From assembly GCA_963746465.1 (NCBI GenBank), contig CAVVAY010000008.1, forward strand, positions 14,556-78,555: a stretch of 64,000 bases of DNA, written 5' to 3'. The stretch is from CAVVAY01 sp963746465 (lineage in GTDB: Bacteria; Actinomycetota; Actinomycetes; JACCUZ01). The notes beneath the pieces were generated by a model. The model ran no database searches. It saw only the letters and a list, made by a program, of their open reading frames with translations, and was not told the DNA's origin. Position 1 is the stretch's first letter, and every line of letters begins with the position of its first letter. Position numbers and translations under genes: made by a program. This document shows, piece after piece, positions 1-10,748 of the stretch.

Positions 1-555
1 GGGGGTGCGCCGCTTGCCCTTGCCGCCGATCACGATCGGCAGCGGGCTCTGCACCGGCTTGGGCAGGGCCGGGCTGTCGGTCAGCGAGTAGTGCGCGCCG
101 GCGAAGGAGAAGGTCTCGCCCGGCGGGGTCGACCACAGCCCGGTCACGACGGCGAGCTGCTCCTCGAGCAGGTCGAACCGCTCACCCACCGGCGGGAACG
201 GGATGCCGTAGGACCGGTGCTCGGTCTCGTACCAGCCGCTGCCCAGGCCGAGCTCGACCCGGCCACCGCTCATGGCGTCCACGGTGGCGACCGTGATGGC
301 CAGCGGTCCCGGCGCCCGGAACGTCGCCGACGACACCATCGTGCCGAGCCGGATCCGGGTGGTGTCCCGGGCCAGCCCTGCCAGCACCGCCCAGGCGTCG
401 GTCGGGCCGGGTCCGGGGTCGCCGGGGGAGATCCGCTGGTAGTGGTCGGACCGGAAGAACGCGTCGAAGCCGAGCCGCTCGGCCTCCCGCGCGACCACCA
501 GCAGGTCGTCGTAGGTCGCACCCTCCTGGGGCTCGGTCATCACCCGCAGCTGCAT
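1..555 (-). CDS. LLM-class F420-dependent oxidoreductase (3' end off window)
   Basis: Only the N-terminal 185 residues are present because the gene reads leftwards off the window. The start is the ATG at 555-553 (MQLRVMTEPQ). The luciferase-like TIM-barrel pattern is clear: early EAERLGFDAFFRSDHY, then RLGTMVSSATFR, then a GGRVELGLGSGWYETEH segment, and FAGAHYSL near the edge. Family members reduce or oxidise small molecules using coenzyme F420 or FMN; the substrate cannot be told from sequence. It begins 10 bases after the pgm stop on the same strand, so the two are probably co-transcribed. FMN use instead of F420 is possible. Confidence 0.85.
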   Translation of the reverse strand, partial: MQLRVMTEPQEGATYDDLLVVAREAERLGFDAFFRSDHYQRISPGDPGPGPTDAWAVLAGLARDTTRIRLGTMVSSATFRAPGPLAITVATVDAMSGGRVELGLGSGWYETEHRSYGIPFPPVGERFDLLEEQLAVVTGLWSTPPGETFSFAGAHYSLTDSPALPKPVQSPLPIVIGGKGKRRTP

Positions 556-565
556 GCGCCGGTCC

Positions 566-2221
<1,656 letters not shown>

Positions 2222-2273
2222 GACGGCCAGCGTGGCAGACTTCGCCGACTGCGTGAGCGGGAGGTGGGTGGCG

Positions 2274-4649
2274 ATGTCGGACGGCGTGCGTCGTCTCCCG
2301 GGCAGCGACGACGAGCGCGGCGGCCCGCACCGCGACCTGGTGATGGCGGCCGCCGGGGTCGGCTGGTTCGACTGGGACGTCCGGGCCGACCATCTCGACT
2401 TCGACGACCGGACCTGCCGGCTCTTCGGCATCGACCCGCAGACCTTCGACCACCGGGTCGCGACCTTCTGGGCGGCTCTGTACCCGGAGGACCTGGCCGC
2501 CGTCGAGACGTTGGTGGCCGAGGCCCTGGAGGGCTGCTCCGCCTACGCCGCGGAGTACCGGGTGGTGCAGCCGGACGGTTCGGTCCGCTGGGTGGAGGCC
2601 CGCGGTCAGGTCGTGGCCGGTCCCGACGGGCGGGCCGCCCGGATGCTCGGCGTCGCGCGAGACACCACCGAGCAGCGCCTCGCGCGGGACACCGTGGCCC
2701 GCGCCCTCGAGCACATGGCCGACGGCTTCCTCTCGGTAGACCGGGACTGGACGGTCACCTACGTCAACCGCAACGCCGAGGTCTTCGTCGGTCCGGCGGC
2801 CGAGGCCCGCGGCCGGCCGCTCTGGGAGGCCTGGCCGCACCTCGCGACCCCGGGCTACGAGCCGCTGGTCCGTCGCGCGGCGAGCACCGGCCAGCCGGAG
2901 GTCTTCACGAAGTACGTCGTCGCTGCCGACCGCTGGTTCCACGTCCGGGTCGTGCCGCACCCCGACGGCACCTCGTTCTTCGCCACCGACATCACCGCCC
3001 TGCGAGCCGCCGAGCTCGAGCAGGAGCGCGCGGTGAGCCGGCCGGACCAGGCCCGAGCGGTGCTCGCCTACAGTGCCGCGCTCGCCGAGGCCGACACGCT
3101 GGCGGATGTCATCGACGTCGTCGCCACCATGGTGCTGCCTGCCTTCGGGGCGACCGGGATGCTGGTGTCGCTGGTCGAGTCCAACCGGCTCAAGCTGGCC
3201 GGTCACTCCGGGTACGGCCCTCGCGCGGTCGACCTGCTCGACGTCCTCAACGCCGACGACGACGTGCCGATCGCCCAGGTGCTGCGGACCCGGGCGCCGC
3301 TGTTCCTGCCCTCCCGGGAGGCCTACCTCGCCTCGTTCCCCGGGCGGGGCGACGTGATCGAGGCCACCGGCAAGCAGGCCTGGGCGTTCCTGCCGCTCAC
3401 GGTGTCCGGCCGGGCGCTCGGCAGCCTCACGATCAGCTTCGACGACCCCCGCGACTTCCCGACCGACGAGCGGTCTCTGCTGGTCAACGTCAGCGGCCTG
3501 CTCGCCCAGACGCTGGCCCGGGCCCGGTTGCGCGACTCGGAGCGCACGCTGGCCGCCGAGCTGCAGCAGCAGCTGCTGCCGAGGGCGCTGCCGCGGCCGA
3601 CCGGACTGGTGGCGACCGCGCGCTACCTCGCGGCGACCGACGGGATGGGCGTCGGCGGCGACTGGTACGACGTGCTGGAGCTGCCCGGCGACCGGGTGGC
3701 GCTGGTGATCGGTGACGTGCAGGGCCACACCATGCAGGCGGCCGCGGTGATGGGCCAGCTGCGCAACGCGCTGCGCGCCTACGCCGCCGAGGGCCACGAG
3801 CCGGGGGCTGTGATGTCCCGGACCAACCGGCTGATGTCCGAGCTCGACCCCGGCGTCTTCGCGACCTGCGCGATCGTCATGGTGGACCTGCGCTCGTCCC
3901 GCACCCAGCTGGTGCTCGCCGGCCACCCGCCGCCGGTCCGGCGTACCTCCGAGGGCGTGACCGAACCGCTCGCCGCGCCGGTCGGGCCACCGCTCGGCGT
4001 CGTCGCCGACCAGGAGTACCAGCCGGGGGTCGTGCGGCTGGGACGCGGCGACACCCTGGTGCTGTTCACCGACGGACTGGTCGAGGACTCGGCCCGCAGC
4101 TTCGACGAGGGGCTGGCCTCGGTGCTGGCCACGTTGCGCGAGTCCACGACCGACGACCTGGAGGCGCTGGCCGACCGGCTGCTGGCCGGTTCGGTCGACC
4201 CCGACCACCGGTCCGACGACGTGGCGCTGCTCGTCGTACGCCATGACGGCCTGCCCGAGTCGGCGCGGCCCGCGCAGGCCCGGACCTCGATCGACCGGGA
4301 GGACCCGCGGGCGGCCCGGACGGCCCGGGAGTTCATCGGCGCCCACGTCTCGGAGCCCGGCCTGGCCGACCTGCGGGAGACCGCGGTGCTGCTGGTCTCC
4401 GAGGTGGTGACCAACGCGTTGCGGCACACCGACGGCCGGGTCGACCTCGAGCTGTGGCGGTTTCCCGACCGGGTGCGGGTCGAGGTGTCCGACGAGACGT
4501 CGCGCAACCCGGTGTCGGCGAGCAGCGGGCTGCTCGACGAGTCCGGCCGCGGCGTGCCGCTGATGGACGCGCTCAGCGACCGGTGGGGCACCTCGCCGCA
4601 CGGCGCCGGCAAGGTCGTGTGGTTCGAGCTCGACCTGCCGCGCCGCTGA
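2274..4649 (+). CDS. PAS/GAF SpoIIE-type PP2C phosphatase with C-terminal HATPase
   Basis: A 791-residue multi-domain regulator. In order there are a PAS fold around residues 25-125 (WFDWDV ... YRVVQPDGSVRWVEARG), a second PAS around 140-250, a GAF domain around 260-410, a SpoIIE-like PP2C phosphatase around 430-640 (GGDWYDVLELPGD, GDVQGHTMQAAAVMGQLR, LFTDGLVEDS), and an anti-sigma-type HATPase around 660-785 with the N box VVTNALRHTDG. Such proteins act in partner-switching sigma-factor networks, joining a kinase-like and a phosphatase-like activity on an anti-sigma antagonist. The ATG at 2274 sits after a GGGAGG ribosome site at about 2259; homology also starts there although the frame is open further upstream. 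Confidence 0.9.
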   Translation: MSDGVRRLPGSDDERGGPHRDLVMAAAGVGWFDWDVRADHLDFDDRTCRLFGIDPQTFDHRVATFWAALYPEDLAAVETLVAEALEGCSAYAAEYRVVQPDGSVRWVEARGQVVAGPDGRAARMLGVARDTTEQRLARDTVARALEHMADGFLSVDRDWTVTYVNRNAEVFVGPAAEARGRPLWEAWPHLATPGYEPLVRRAASTGQPEVFTKYVVAADRWFHVRVVPHPDGTSFFATDITALRAAELEQERAVSRPDQARAVLAYSAALAEADTLADVIDVVATMVLPAFGATGMLVSLVESNRLKLAGHSGYGPRAVDLLDVLNADDDVPIAQVLRTRAPLFLPSREAYLASFPGRGDVIEATGKQAWAFLPLTVSGRALGSLTISFDDPRDFPTDERSLLVNVSGLLAQTLARARLRDSERTLAAELQQQLLPRALPRPTGLVATARYLAATDGMGVGGDWYDVLELPGDRVALVIGDVQGHTMQAAAVMGQLRNALRAYAAEGHEPGAVMSRTNRLMSELDPGVFATCAIVMVDLRSSRTQLVLAGHPPPVRRTSEGVTEPLAAPVGPPLGVVADQEYQPGVVRLGRGDTLVLFTDGLVEDSARSFDEGLASVLATLRESTTDDLEALADRLLAGSVDPDHRSDDVALLVVRHDGLPESARPAQARTSIDREDPRAARTAREFIGAHVSEPGLADLRETAVLLVSEVVTNALRHTDGRVDLELWRFPDRVRVEVSDETSRNPVSASSGLLDESGRGVPLMDALSDRWGTSPHGAGKVVWFELDLPRR

Positions 4650-4661
4650 CGCCGCGTCGGG

Positions 4662-6161
4662 TCAGGCGGCCCGACGGCCGGAGGGGCGCCGGCCGTTGCG
4701 GCGGTGCCGGTGCTGACCGGACGAACGGTTGTCGTCGTACGTCGAGCGGCTGGCGTTCGGCGACCGCGACGCGCGCGGGGCCGCCGTGACGACGACCGGC
4801 TCGCCGGACTCGGCCAGCTCGCGGACCGGGTCGCTCCCCGGCGTCGCGTCGACCGGGGTCACGTCGACGCCGGCGCGGCCGAACAGGTGCCGTGCCGCGC
4901 GCAGCTGGTCGTGCCCGAGCACCGACACCACGACGCCTGAGGCGCCGGCGCGGGCGGTGCGCCCGGACCGGTGCAGGTAGTCCTTGTGGTCGTTCGGCGG
5001 GTCGACGTGCACGACCAGGTCCACGTCGGTGATGTGGATGCCCCGGGCCGCGACGTCGGTCGCCACCAGCACCCGGGACTCGCCTCGGGAGAACGAGTCG
5101 AGCGCGCGCTGCCGCTGACCCTGGCTGCGGTTGCCGTGGATGGCCTGCGCCGCGACGCCCAGACGGTCGAGCTGCTTCACCAGGCGGTCCGCGCCGTGCT
5201 TGGTGCGCACGAAGAGCAGGGTGCGAGCCGGCCGGGTCGCGATCTCCGCGAGCACCTCGACCTTCTGCTCGTTGCGCACGACGAGCGCCTTGTGCTCCAT
5301 CGTCGTGACGTGCGACTCGGCGGGGTCGACCGCGCGAGCGACCGGGTCGGTCAGGTAGGTGCGGACGAGCTTGCCGACCGCGCCGTCGAGAGTGGCCGAG
5401 AACAGCAGCCGCTGCGAGCCGGCCGGCGTCATGTCGAGGATCCGGCTGACGTCGGGAAGAAAGCCCATGTCGGCCATGTGGTCGGCCTCGTCGAGCACGG
5501 CGACCTCGATCGAGGCGAGCGTGCAGCTCCTGCGCTCGATCAGGTCGAGCAGACGACCCGGTGTGGCGACGACGATGTCGACGCCGCGCTCGAGAGTCGC
5601 GATCTGCCGACCCAGCGGCGCGCCGCCGAACACGGCGACGGTCTTGACGCCGAGGGCGTGGCCGAGCGGCTCCAGCGCGTCGCGCACCTGCACCGCGAGC
5701 TCCCGGGTCGGGACGAGCACCAGGCCGCGCGGGGTGCGCGCGGCCGGCTTGCGGCCGGCCAGCCGGGTGATCATCGGCAGGCCGAACGCGAGGGTCTTCC
5801 CCGAGCCGGTCTGTGCCCGGCCGAGCACGTCGCGACCGGCGAGGCAGTCGGCCAGCGTCGCAGCCTGGATCGGGAAGGCGGTGCGGATGTCGCGCCGCTC
5901 GAGAGCGGTCACCAGCTCCTGCGGGAGACCGAGCTTGCCGAACGAGGTCTCGGTCGGCAGCGGGCTCTCGGTCGCGGCGCGCTCGAACCAGGCGGTGAGC
6001 TCACGGTCCGCGGCCTGGTCGGCGACCCGGGTCGCGATCTTGGCCGACGGCTTGCCGGCCGGGCGGCGGCGCTGGGCGCCGCCACGGTCCGGACGGGGAC
6101 CGCCGGACCTGGGGGCGGAACTACGGGCGGGCCGTCCACGGCCCGAGGCGTGCATGGTCAT
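4662..6161 (-). CDS. DEAD-box ATP-dependent RNA helicase
   Basis: A 499-residue RNA helicase with every core motif: Q motif near residues 70-98 (FGKLGLPQEL ... TAFPIQA), Walker A AQTGSGKT, PTRELA, TPGR, the DEAD box, SAT, then VATDVAARGI and HRSGRTARAG in the second RecA-like lobe. Both ends are basic and low in complexity (N-terminal Arg/Gly/Pro, C-terminal RHRRNGRRPSGRR), suited to RNA binding as in cold-shock or ribosome-assembly helicases. The ATG at 6161-6159 follows a GGAG ribosome site at 9 bases. It ends 12 bases from the convergent phosphatase gene. About 200 bases separate it from the upstream hydrolase, enough for its own promoter and leader. Confidence 0.93.
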   Translation of the reverse strand: MTMHASGRGRPARSSAPRSGGPRPDRGGAQRRRPAGKPSAKIATRVADQAADRELTAWFERAATESPLPTETSFGKLGLPQELVTALERRDIRTAFPIQAATLADCLAGRDVLGRAQTGSGKTLAFGLPMITRLAGRKPAARTPRGLVLVPTRELAVQVRDALEPLGHALGVKTVAVFGGAPLGRQIATLERGVDIVVATPGRLLDLIERRSCTLASIEVAVLDEADHMADMGFLPDVSRILDMTPAGSQRLLFSATLDGAVGKLVRTYLTDPVARAVDPAESHVTTMEHKALVVRNEQKVEVLAEIATRPARTLLFVRTKHGADRLVKQLDRLGVAAQAIHGNRSQGQRQRALDSFSRGESRVLVATDVAARGIHITDVDLVVHVDPPNDHKDYLHRSGRTARAGASGVVVSVLGHDQLRAARHLFGRAGVDVTPVDATPGSDPVRELAESGEPVVVTAAPRASRSPNASRSTYDDNRSSGQHRHRRNGRRPSGRRAA

Positions 6162-6357
6162 GCGAGGGAACTCCGATGCGGTGTTGAGGCCGCACCGCGA
6201 GGGCTGCACCGCCAGCAGGACTGCTGTCGGGAGCACGTCTCGAGAGACGACCACGCGGACGACTCGCCCGCGGGAGTGGTGGCCAGATGCCACCGAAGAC
6301 AGCGCCCAGCCTACCAGCGAGCGGGCGGCGACCCGGTCGTTGCTCGTGTGTCCCTGG

Positions 6358-7554
6358 TCACGGCGTCGGCGGGTCAACCGCGTGCGGTGCGAGGCCCCAG
6401 CGTGCCTTGAGCGCGAGGATCCGTCGGGCCGAGGCGTCGGCGCGGTCCCGGTCGAGCCCGCCGGAGTCCAGCGCCCGGCGGACCGCAGCGGCCGCGGTCA
6501 GCGGGCTCGCGTCGCAGGCCATCGCCCAGTCGGCACCCGCGCGCAGCGCCCGCACAGCGGCCCGCGCCGGGGTGATGCCCAGCGAGGAGCTGGCGGCGGC
6601 CATCGCGAGCGAGTCGGTCAGCAGCACGACGTCCGGGCCGGCCGAGCGACGCAGGTAGTGCAGCGACCGTGGCGAGAGGCTGGTCGGCACGTCGCCGGTG
6701 GTCAGCCCCTTGGACAGCAGGTGACCGACCATCACCACCGGTGCGCCGGCAGCCAGCTCGCGGTCGAACGGCACCAGGTCGCGGCCAGCGAGCTGCGCCA
6801 GTGGCGGCACCCGGGCCGGACCGGTGTGCGAGTTGGTCGCCGAGCCGTGCCCCGGCCAGTGCTTCAGCACGGTCACCACCCTGGCGTCGGCCATCCCGAG
6901 GCGCCATGCGCGCGCGGCGGCCGCCACTCGGTCCGGGTCGGGGGAGAAGGCCCGGCCGAGGCTGTCGATGTAGCGGCCCGGGACGGCGAGGTCGGCGACG
7001 GGGGCGAGGTCCATGCGGACGCCGAGCCGGCGCATCCGGCTGCCGTAGTCCTCGGCCGTGCGCCGGATCCGGGCCGGCCGCCAGCCGCCCATCGTCCGGG
7101 CCGACGGCAGCCGGTAGATGACCTCGCGCAGCCGCTGCACGGTGCCGCCCTCCTCGTCGCTGGCGATGAACGGCAGCACGGGCGTGCGGGCGGCGGCGGT
7201 CACCGCGTGCAGCCGGGCACGGAGGCGGTCGGGCGGGTCGGAGCCGAGCAGCGTGATGCCGCCGATGCCGGCGGCTGCCTGCCGGCGGGCCCGGTCGAGG
7301 TCCTGCAGGTCGACGCAGGAGAAGACCAGCTGGGCGGCCAGCCGGCGGGTGCCCCAGGTCGCCGGGTCGCTGCCGGCGTACGCGCTGGGCGCGGGGGTGC
7401 CTGCAGCCAGCGCGCGGTCGCCCGCGGCCGTGCTGCGCGGCGTCGCCTTCGTGGCCGGACCGGTCTCCTGTGCGTCGGCAGGGAGCCCGACGAGGATCGC
7501 CAGCAGGGACAGGCCGGCGGCCGACAGGGCGAGGGTTCGAGGGCGTCGGGGCAC
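6358..7554 (-). CDS. secreted glycoside hydrolase family 3 (NagZ-like beta-N-acetylhexosaminidase)
   Basis: A 398-residue exported hydrolase. The N-terminus is a signal peptide (RRPRT, a hydrophobic core, then VGLPADA before Q). The GH3 domain has the NagZ-type features: IASDEEGGTVQRL, LKHWPGHGSATNSHT carrying the KH(F/W)PGHG motif and the loop His, and LLTDSLAMAA with the expected Asp nucleophile. These enzymes remove N-acetylglucosamine from peptidoglycan fragments. Secretion suggests wall turnover outside the membrane. The GTG at 7554 is chosen because it gives the signal peptide; the frame stays open upstream into the next gene. A TACGGT box lies 8 bases ahead, so a leaderless transcript is possible. 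Confidence 0.88.
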   Translation of the reverse strand: MPRRPRTLALSAAGLSLLAILVGLPADAQETGPATKATPRSTAAGDRALAAGTPAPSAYAGSDPATWGTRRLAAQLVFSCVDLQDLDRARRQAAAGIGGITLLGSDPPDRLRARLHAVTAAARTPVLPFIASDEEGGTVQRLREVIYRLPSARTMGGWRPARIRRTAEDYGSRMRRLGVRMDLAPVADLAVPGRYIDSLGRAFSPDPDRVAAAARAWRLGMADARVVTVLKHWPGHGSATNSHTGPARVPPLAQLAGRDLVPFDRELAAGAPVVMVGHLLSKGLTTGDVPTSLSPRSLHYLRRSAGPDVVLLTDSLAMAAASSSLGITPARAAVRALRAGADWAMACDASPLTAAAAVRRALDSGGLDRDRADASARRILALKARWGLAPHAVDPPTP

Positions 7555-7595
7555 GGGGACCCACCGTAGCCCGGTTGTGTGTCGAACCGGCGCAG

Positions 7596-8846
7596 CTACA
7601 CCGCGCGCATCGTCGCCGTGAAGACCAGTCGCCCCTCGGCCGTGGGCTCCCGCTGCACCAGCAGAGCCACCTGCACCTCGGTGCCGTCGCGACGCAGTGC
7701 CGGGACGGTGACCTCCCGGTCGATGATCGCGCTGGTCCCGGTGAGCAGGTGCAGGGTGAAGCCGGCGATGTGCGCCTCCCGAAGCCGCTCGGGGATGATC
7801 GCGCCGATCCGCCGGCCGATCAGTGACTCGTCCCAGCCCAGCAGCGCGAGGGCGGCCGGGCTCGCCGCCATGATCCGGTTGACGTCGTCGGCCGCGAGCA
7901 CCGCGGTGGACGCCCGGCGTACCCGCGAGGCGTCCCAGCGCAGGCCCGGCACCCGGGCCGGCTCCAGCTCGGCGGGCAGGCCGGGCCACGCCGTCGCGAC
8001 GGCCCCCTGCACCTGACCGACCACCTGGTCGCAGATCCACCGGCGCAGCAGCTGGACCTCCGGCTGGGTCGCGGGCGCGAGCATGTGGCCGTCCTCGGCC
8101 AGCGCGAGGATCCGGTCGAGCAGCAGCGAGAGGTCGGCGAAGTCGGCAGCCGAGGTCGCCGCGACCCGCAGCGTGACGTCGCCGCGGGCGGTCGGCCCGC
8201 TGGTCATCGGCAGCAGCCCGAGGGCGTCGGCGAGCACGGCGAAGGCGTCGTGGGCGGGGCCGTCGTTCCCGCCACCGAGCCCGCTCAGCTCCTCGTCCCA
8301 CTGCGCCAGCAGGTGCTCGCGCAGCAGGGCGTCGACGTGCTGCCGCCAGGCCATCGCGAGGACGACGGGGACCCCCACCAGGACGACCTCGACCTCCCGC
8401 TGCCCGGCCGGTTCCCCGGGCCCGGCGGCCGCGGCGACCCGCTCCGGCAGCCCGGTGCCCAGCTCGAACCACACCGTCTTCCCGATGCCGGCGTCGGGCT
8501 CGGTGCCGTGCCGGTCGGCCATCAGCTCGACCAGCTCGAGGCCGCGCCCGGTGCTGGCGCCCGCGGCGTAGCGGCGCGGGCTGGGCTGGTGCGGGCTGTC
8601 GTCGTGCACACTGACCCGGATCCCGCGCGGTCCGGCGACGACCAGCAGGTCGATCACCGTCCGGGCGTGCACCACGGCGTTGGTCACCAGCTCGCTGACC
8701 AGCAGCTCGGCGGTGTCGGCCAGGTCGGCCCGGCCGACCTCGGCGAGAGACTGGGCGACCGCCCGCCGGGCCAGCCGCGCGCTCTCGGGCTGCGGCTCGA
8801 GCGGGGTCCGGCGCTCGACGAGGGGCACGGGGAGGTCAGTCGTCAC
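7596..8846 (-). CDS. ATP-binding (HATPase) regulator with C-terminal PAS domain
   Basis: A 416-residue signalling protein with an unusual order. An anti-sigma-type HATPase comes first, around residues 20-130, with the N box ELVTNAVVHA and G box GRGLELVELMADRHG, ending GKTVWFELG. A middle region of about 150 residues has no family I recognise. A PAS fold follows around 310-416 (DDVNRIMAASPAALALLGWDE ... IIPERLREAH). There is no receiver or DHp domain, so it is probably an RsbW/SpoIIAB-like switch kinase with its own sensor. The GTG at 8846-8844 follows a GGGGAGG ribosome site. The middle domain may carry a partner-binding role. Confidence 0.78.
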   Translation of the reverse strand: MTTDLPVPLVERRTPLEPQPESARLARRAVAQSLAEVGRADLADTAELLVSELVTNAVVHARTVIDLLVVAGPRGIRVSVHDDSPHQPSPRRYAAGASTGRGLELVELMADRHGTEPDAGIGKTVWFELGTGLPERVAAAAGPGEPAGQREVEVVLVGVPVVLAMAWRQHVDALLREHLLAQWDEELSGLGGGNDGPAHDAFAVLADALGLLPMTSGPTARGDVTLRVAATSAADFADLSLLLDRILALAEDGHMLAPATQPEVQLLRRWICDQVVGQVQGAVATAWPGLPAELEPARVPGLRWDASRVRRASTAVLAADDVNRIMAASPAALALLGWDESLIGRRIGAIIPERLREAHIAGFTLHLLTGTSAIIDREVTVPALRRDGTEVQVALLVQREPTAEGRLVFTATMRAV

Positions 8847-8948
8847 CCGCACCTCCCCGGACCGTCCCCGTACGTTGCCTGAATCGTGGCACGGGGCTTC
8901 CGGCCGCGGCATCGGACGCGCGGGCAGTCCCGATGGGATGATCGGCCG

Positions 8949-9578
8949 GTGGAGGAGCGACGACCGCGGCGCCCGGCACTGCTCGGGAAGGCCGCCCTGG
9001 AGACGGTGGGCGGTGCGCCGGACCCGGCCGCGCTGGCCGAGGCGGCACATGCCACTGCCACCTTGCTCGTCGAGTCCGGGCGGGCCACCAGCGACGAGGC
9101 GACCCGGTCCCGGTTGGTCGCGCTGGTCGACGAGGTCGGGCTGGACACCATCGCCGACCTGTGGGCGCAGCGCCCGCCGCGCTCGCTGCCGGGAGCGCTG
9201 TGGCGGCTGTACGTCCTGCGCGAGTGGGTACGCCGGGACGCCGTCGGTGCCGCGCAGGACTTCGCCAACGGCCGGGCCGCGGCCCCGGTCGCGCACGTCG
9301 TGGCGGGTGCGGCCGAGCCGCCGACCCCGGACGCGCTGCGCGCCCTGCTCGACGCCGTCCTGCACGGGGTGTTCGCCGGCGACCTCGCCGTCGCGCTGGA
9401 GCGGGCCGGCGCCTTCTGCCGGGTAGTGGTGGCCGGCCGGGTCACCCGGGCGAACGACGTCGAGGTCGACGACCCCGGCGGCGCGGACGAGCTGACCCGG
9501 TCGTCGTCGTCACTGCTGCGGACCGCCGAGGACCTCGAGGCCGCCGCCACGCTGTGGCGCGGCGAGAACCTCGTCTGA
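8949..9578 (+). CDS. conserved actinobacterial protein of unknown function
   Basis: A 209-residue predicted soluble, largely helical protein rich in Ala, Arg, Asp and Leu. I do not recognise a catalytic motif. The recurring feature is an N-terminal RPRRPALLGKAALETVGGAPD segment followed by amphipathic helices; the C-terminus is acidic and Ser-rich (DELTRSSSSLLRTAEDLEAAA). The GTG at 8949 is preferred because the preceding in-frame residues look like an untranslated leader. It is divergent from the HATPase-PAS regulator, about 100 bases away, which may hint at a shared regulatory role, but nothing more can be said. Confidence 0.7.
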   Translation: MEERRPRRPALLGKAALETVGGAPDPAALAEAAHATATLLVESGRATSDEATRSRLVALVDEVGLDTIADLWAQRPPRSLPGALWRLYVLREWVRRDAVGAAQDFANGRAAAPVAHVVAGAAEPPTPDALRALLDAVLHGVFAGDLAVALERAGAFCRVVVAGRVTRANDVEVDDPGGADELTRSSSSLLRTAEDLEAAATLWRGENLV

Positions 9579-9601
9579 GGGCAGTCCGAACGGCCCACCC
9601 A

Positions 9602-9728
9602 CTACAATGAGAGCGGCCCTCCGGGGCCACCCAGGGTGCCGGGCCGCGGTAGCCCCGGGTCCCAATTGAAGCCGCTTCGAGCGGCCCCGCGCCGTGAGGC
9701 GCTCCCGGCCCGGCGCCTCTGGTCTCCT
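9602..9728 (+). other. candidate structured RNA or multi-hairpin terminator region
   Basis: Non-coding gap between the 3' ends of two convergent genes. It has a TACAAT box near 9604, then several strong hairpins: one with arms GGCCC/GGGCC near 9614, a perfect GCCGCT-TCG-AGCGGC stem near 9671, and GCGCC-GTGA-GGCGC closed by a GNRA tetraloop near 9696. This could be a small RNA gene read rightwards from the TACAAT box, or simply a complex bidirectional terminator. No known RNA family is recognised. Confidence 0.35.
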
Positions 9729-9735
9729 CGCTCCG

Positions 9736-10701
9736 TCAGCCCTCCGGCTGGTCGCCGCCCTTGGACTGGTCGGCGAGGAAGCGCTCCAGCTCGGCGCCCA
9801 GCTCGTCGGCTGTCGGGAAACCACGTCGGCCGGCCAGCAGGTCGGCGCCGCCGGACTCCTCGCCACGGGTCGCGAGGTAGGTGTCGTACTGCTTCTCCAG
9901 TGCCCGCACCACCTCGGCCACCTCCGGCGAGGCGGCCACCTGCTCGTCCAGCTCGGCCCTGGTGCGCTCTGCGGCCGCGTGCAGTGCCGTCGTCGGCAGC
10001 ACCAGGTCGGTGGCGGCGGCGACGTTGTCGAGCAGCGCCGCAGCGGCTGCCGGGTACTCCGCCTGCGCCAGGTAGTGCGGCACGTGCACCGCGAAGCCCA
10101 TCGCGTCGCGGCCGGCCCCGCCGAGACGCAGCTCGAGCAGGTTGATGACGCTGCCCGGCACCTGCACCGTGCCGATCCATGGGTCCCGGCCGGCGACCAG
10201 CTCCGTCCGGGTGGCGTGCGCCGTGGCCGATGTGGGCCGGGTGTGCGGGACGCCCATCGGGATGCCGTGCATGCCGATGGTGAGCCGCACACCGAGCTCG
10301 TCCACCAGCCCGGTGACGGCGCCGATGAACCGCTCCCAGGCGACGTCGGGCTCGGCGCCCTCGAGCAGCAGGAACCGGGTGCCCGCGCCGTCGGTCACCT
10401 CGTGCAGCACCAGCCGTGGGTCCTCGTAGGAGACCCAGTGGTCGGCCTCGAAGATCATTGCGGGCCGCCGCGAGCGGTAGTCGAGCAGCTGGTCGACGTC
10501 GAAGGTGGCCAGCGGCCGGTGCTCGAGGGTCTCCAGCAGGTGGTCCCGGGCCAGCTGGCCGGCCTGGCCGGCGTCGACGAAGCCGGTCAACGCGTGCAGC
10601 AGCACCGGGCCGGAGCCCTCGTCGGGGTCCGGCCCGGTGCTGGCGGTGCTGCCCGGGAAGGAGGTGTCGTGCCGGGTGTAGAGGTCGCGGGGGTCGAGCA
10701 C
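9736..10701 (-). CDS. PAC2 family protein (proteasome assembly chaperone-like fold)
   Basis: A 321-residue cytoplasmic protein of the PAC2 family, widespread in actinobacteria. Family hallmarks seen here are LLHALTGFVDAGQAG near residue 35, DVDQLLDYRSRRP, a central GMHGIPMGVPHTRP and the VQVPGSVINLLEL segment; the C-terminal 80 residues are charged helices (ALEKQYDTYLATRGEE). The molecular role in bacteria is not settled, although some members occur alongside proteasome genes. The GTG at 10701-10699 has an AAGGA ribosome site 7 bases upstream, which fixes the start against a much longer open frame. Confidence 0.85.
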   Translation of the reverse strand: MLDPRDLYTRHDTSFPGSTASTGPDPDEGSGPVLLHALTGFVDAGQAGQLARDHLLETLEHRPLATFDVDQLLDYRSRRPAMIFEADHWVSYEDPRLVLHEVTDGAGTRFLLLEGAEPDVAWERFIGAVTGLVDELGVRLTIGMHGIPMGVPHTRPTSATAHATRTELVAGRDPWIGTVQVPGSVINLLELRLGGAGRDAMGFAVHVPHYLAQAEYPAAAAALLDNVAAATDLVLPTTALHAAAERTRAELDEQVAASPEVAEVVRALEKQYDTYLATRGEESGGADLLAGRRGFPTADELGAELERFLADQSKGGDQPEG

Positions 10702-10748
10702 CCCACCATCCTTGCACCGGGCCGGACGGCCGGCCGTGCCGTCCGCCG

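Noticed and set aside
9630..9690. A single CRISPR-repeat-like string ending AATTGAAGC
   Set aside because: No second copy, spacer pattern or cas gene is present; the sequence is better explained as part of a hairpin-rich intergenic region.
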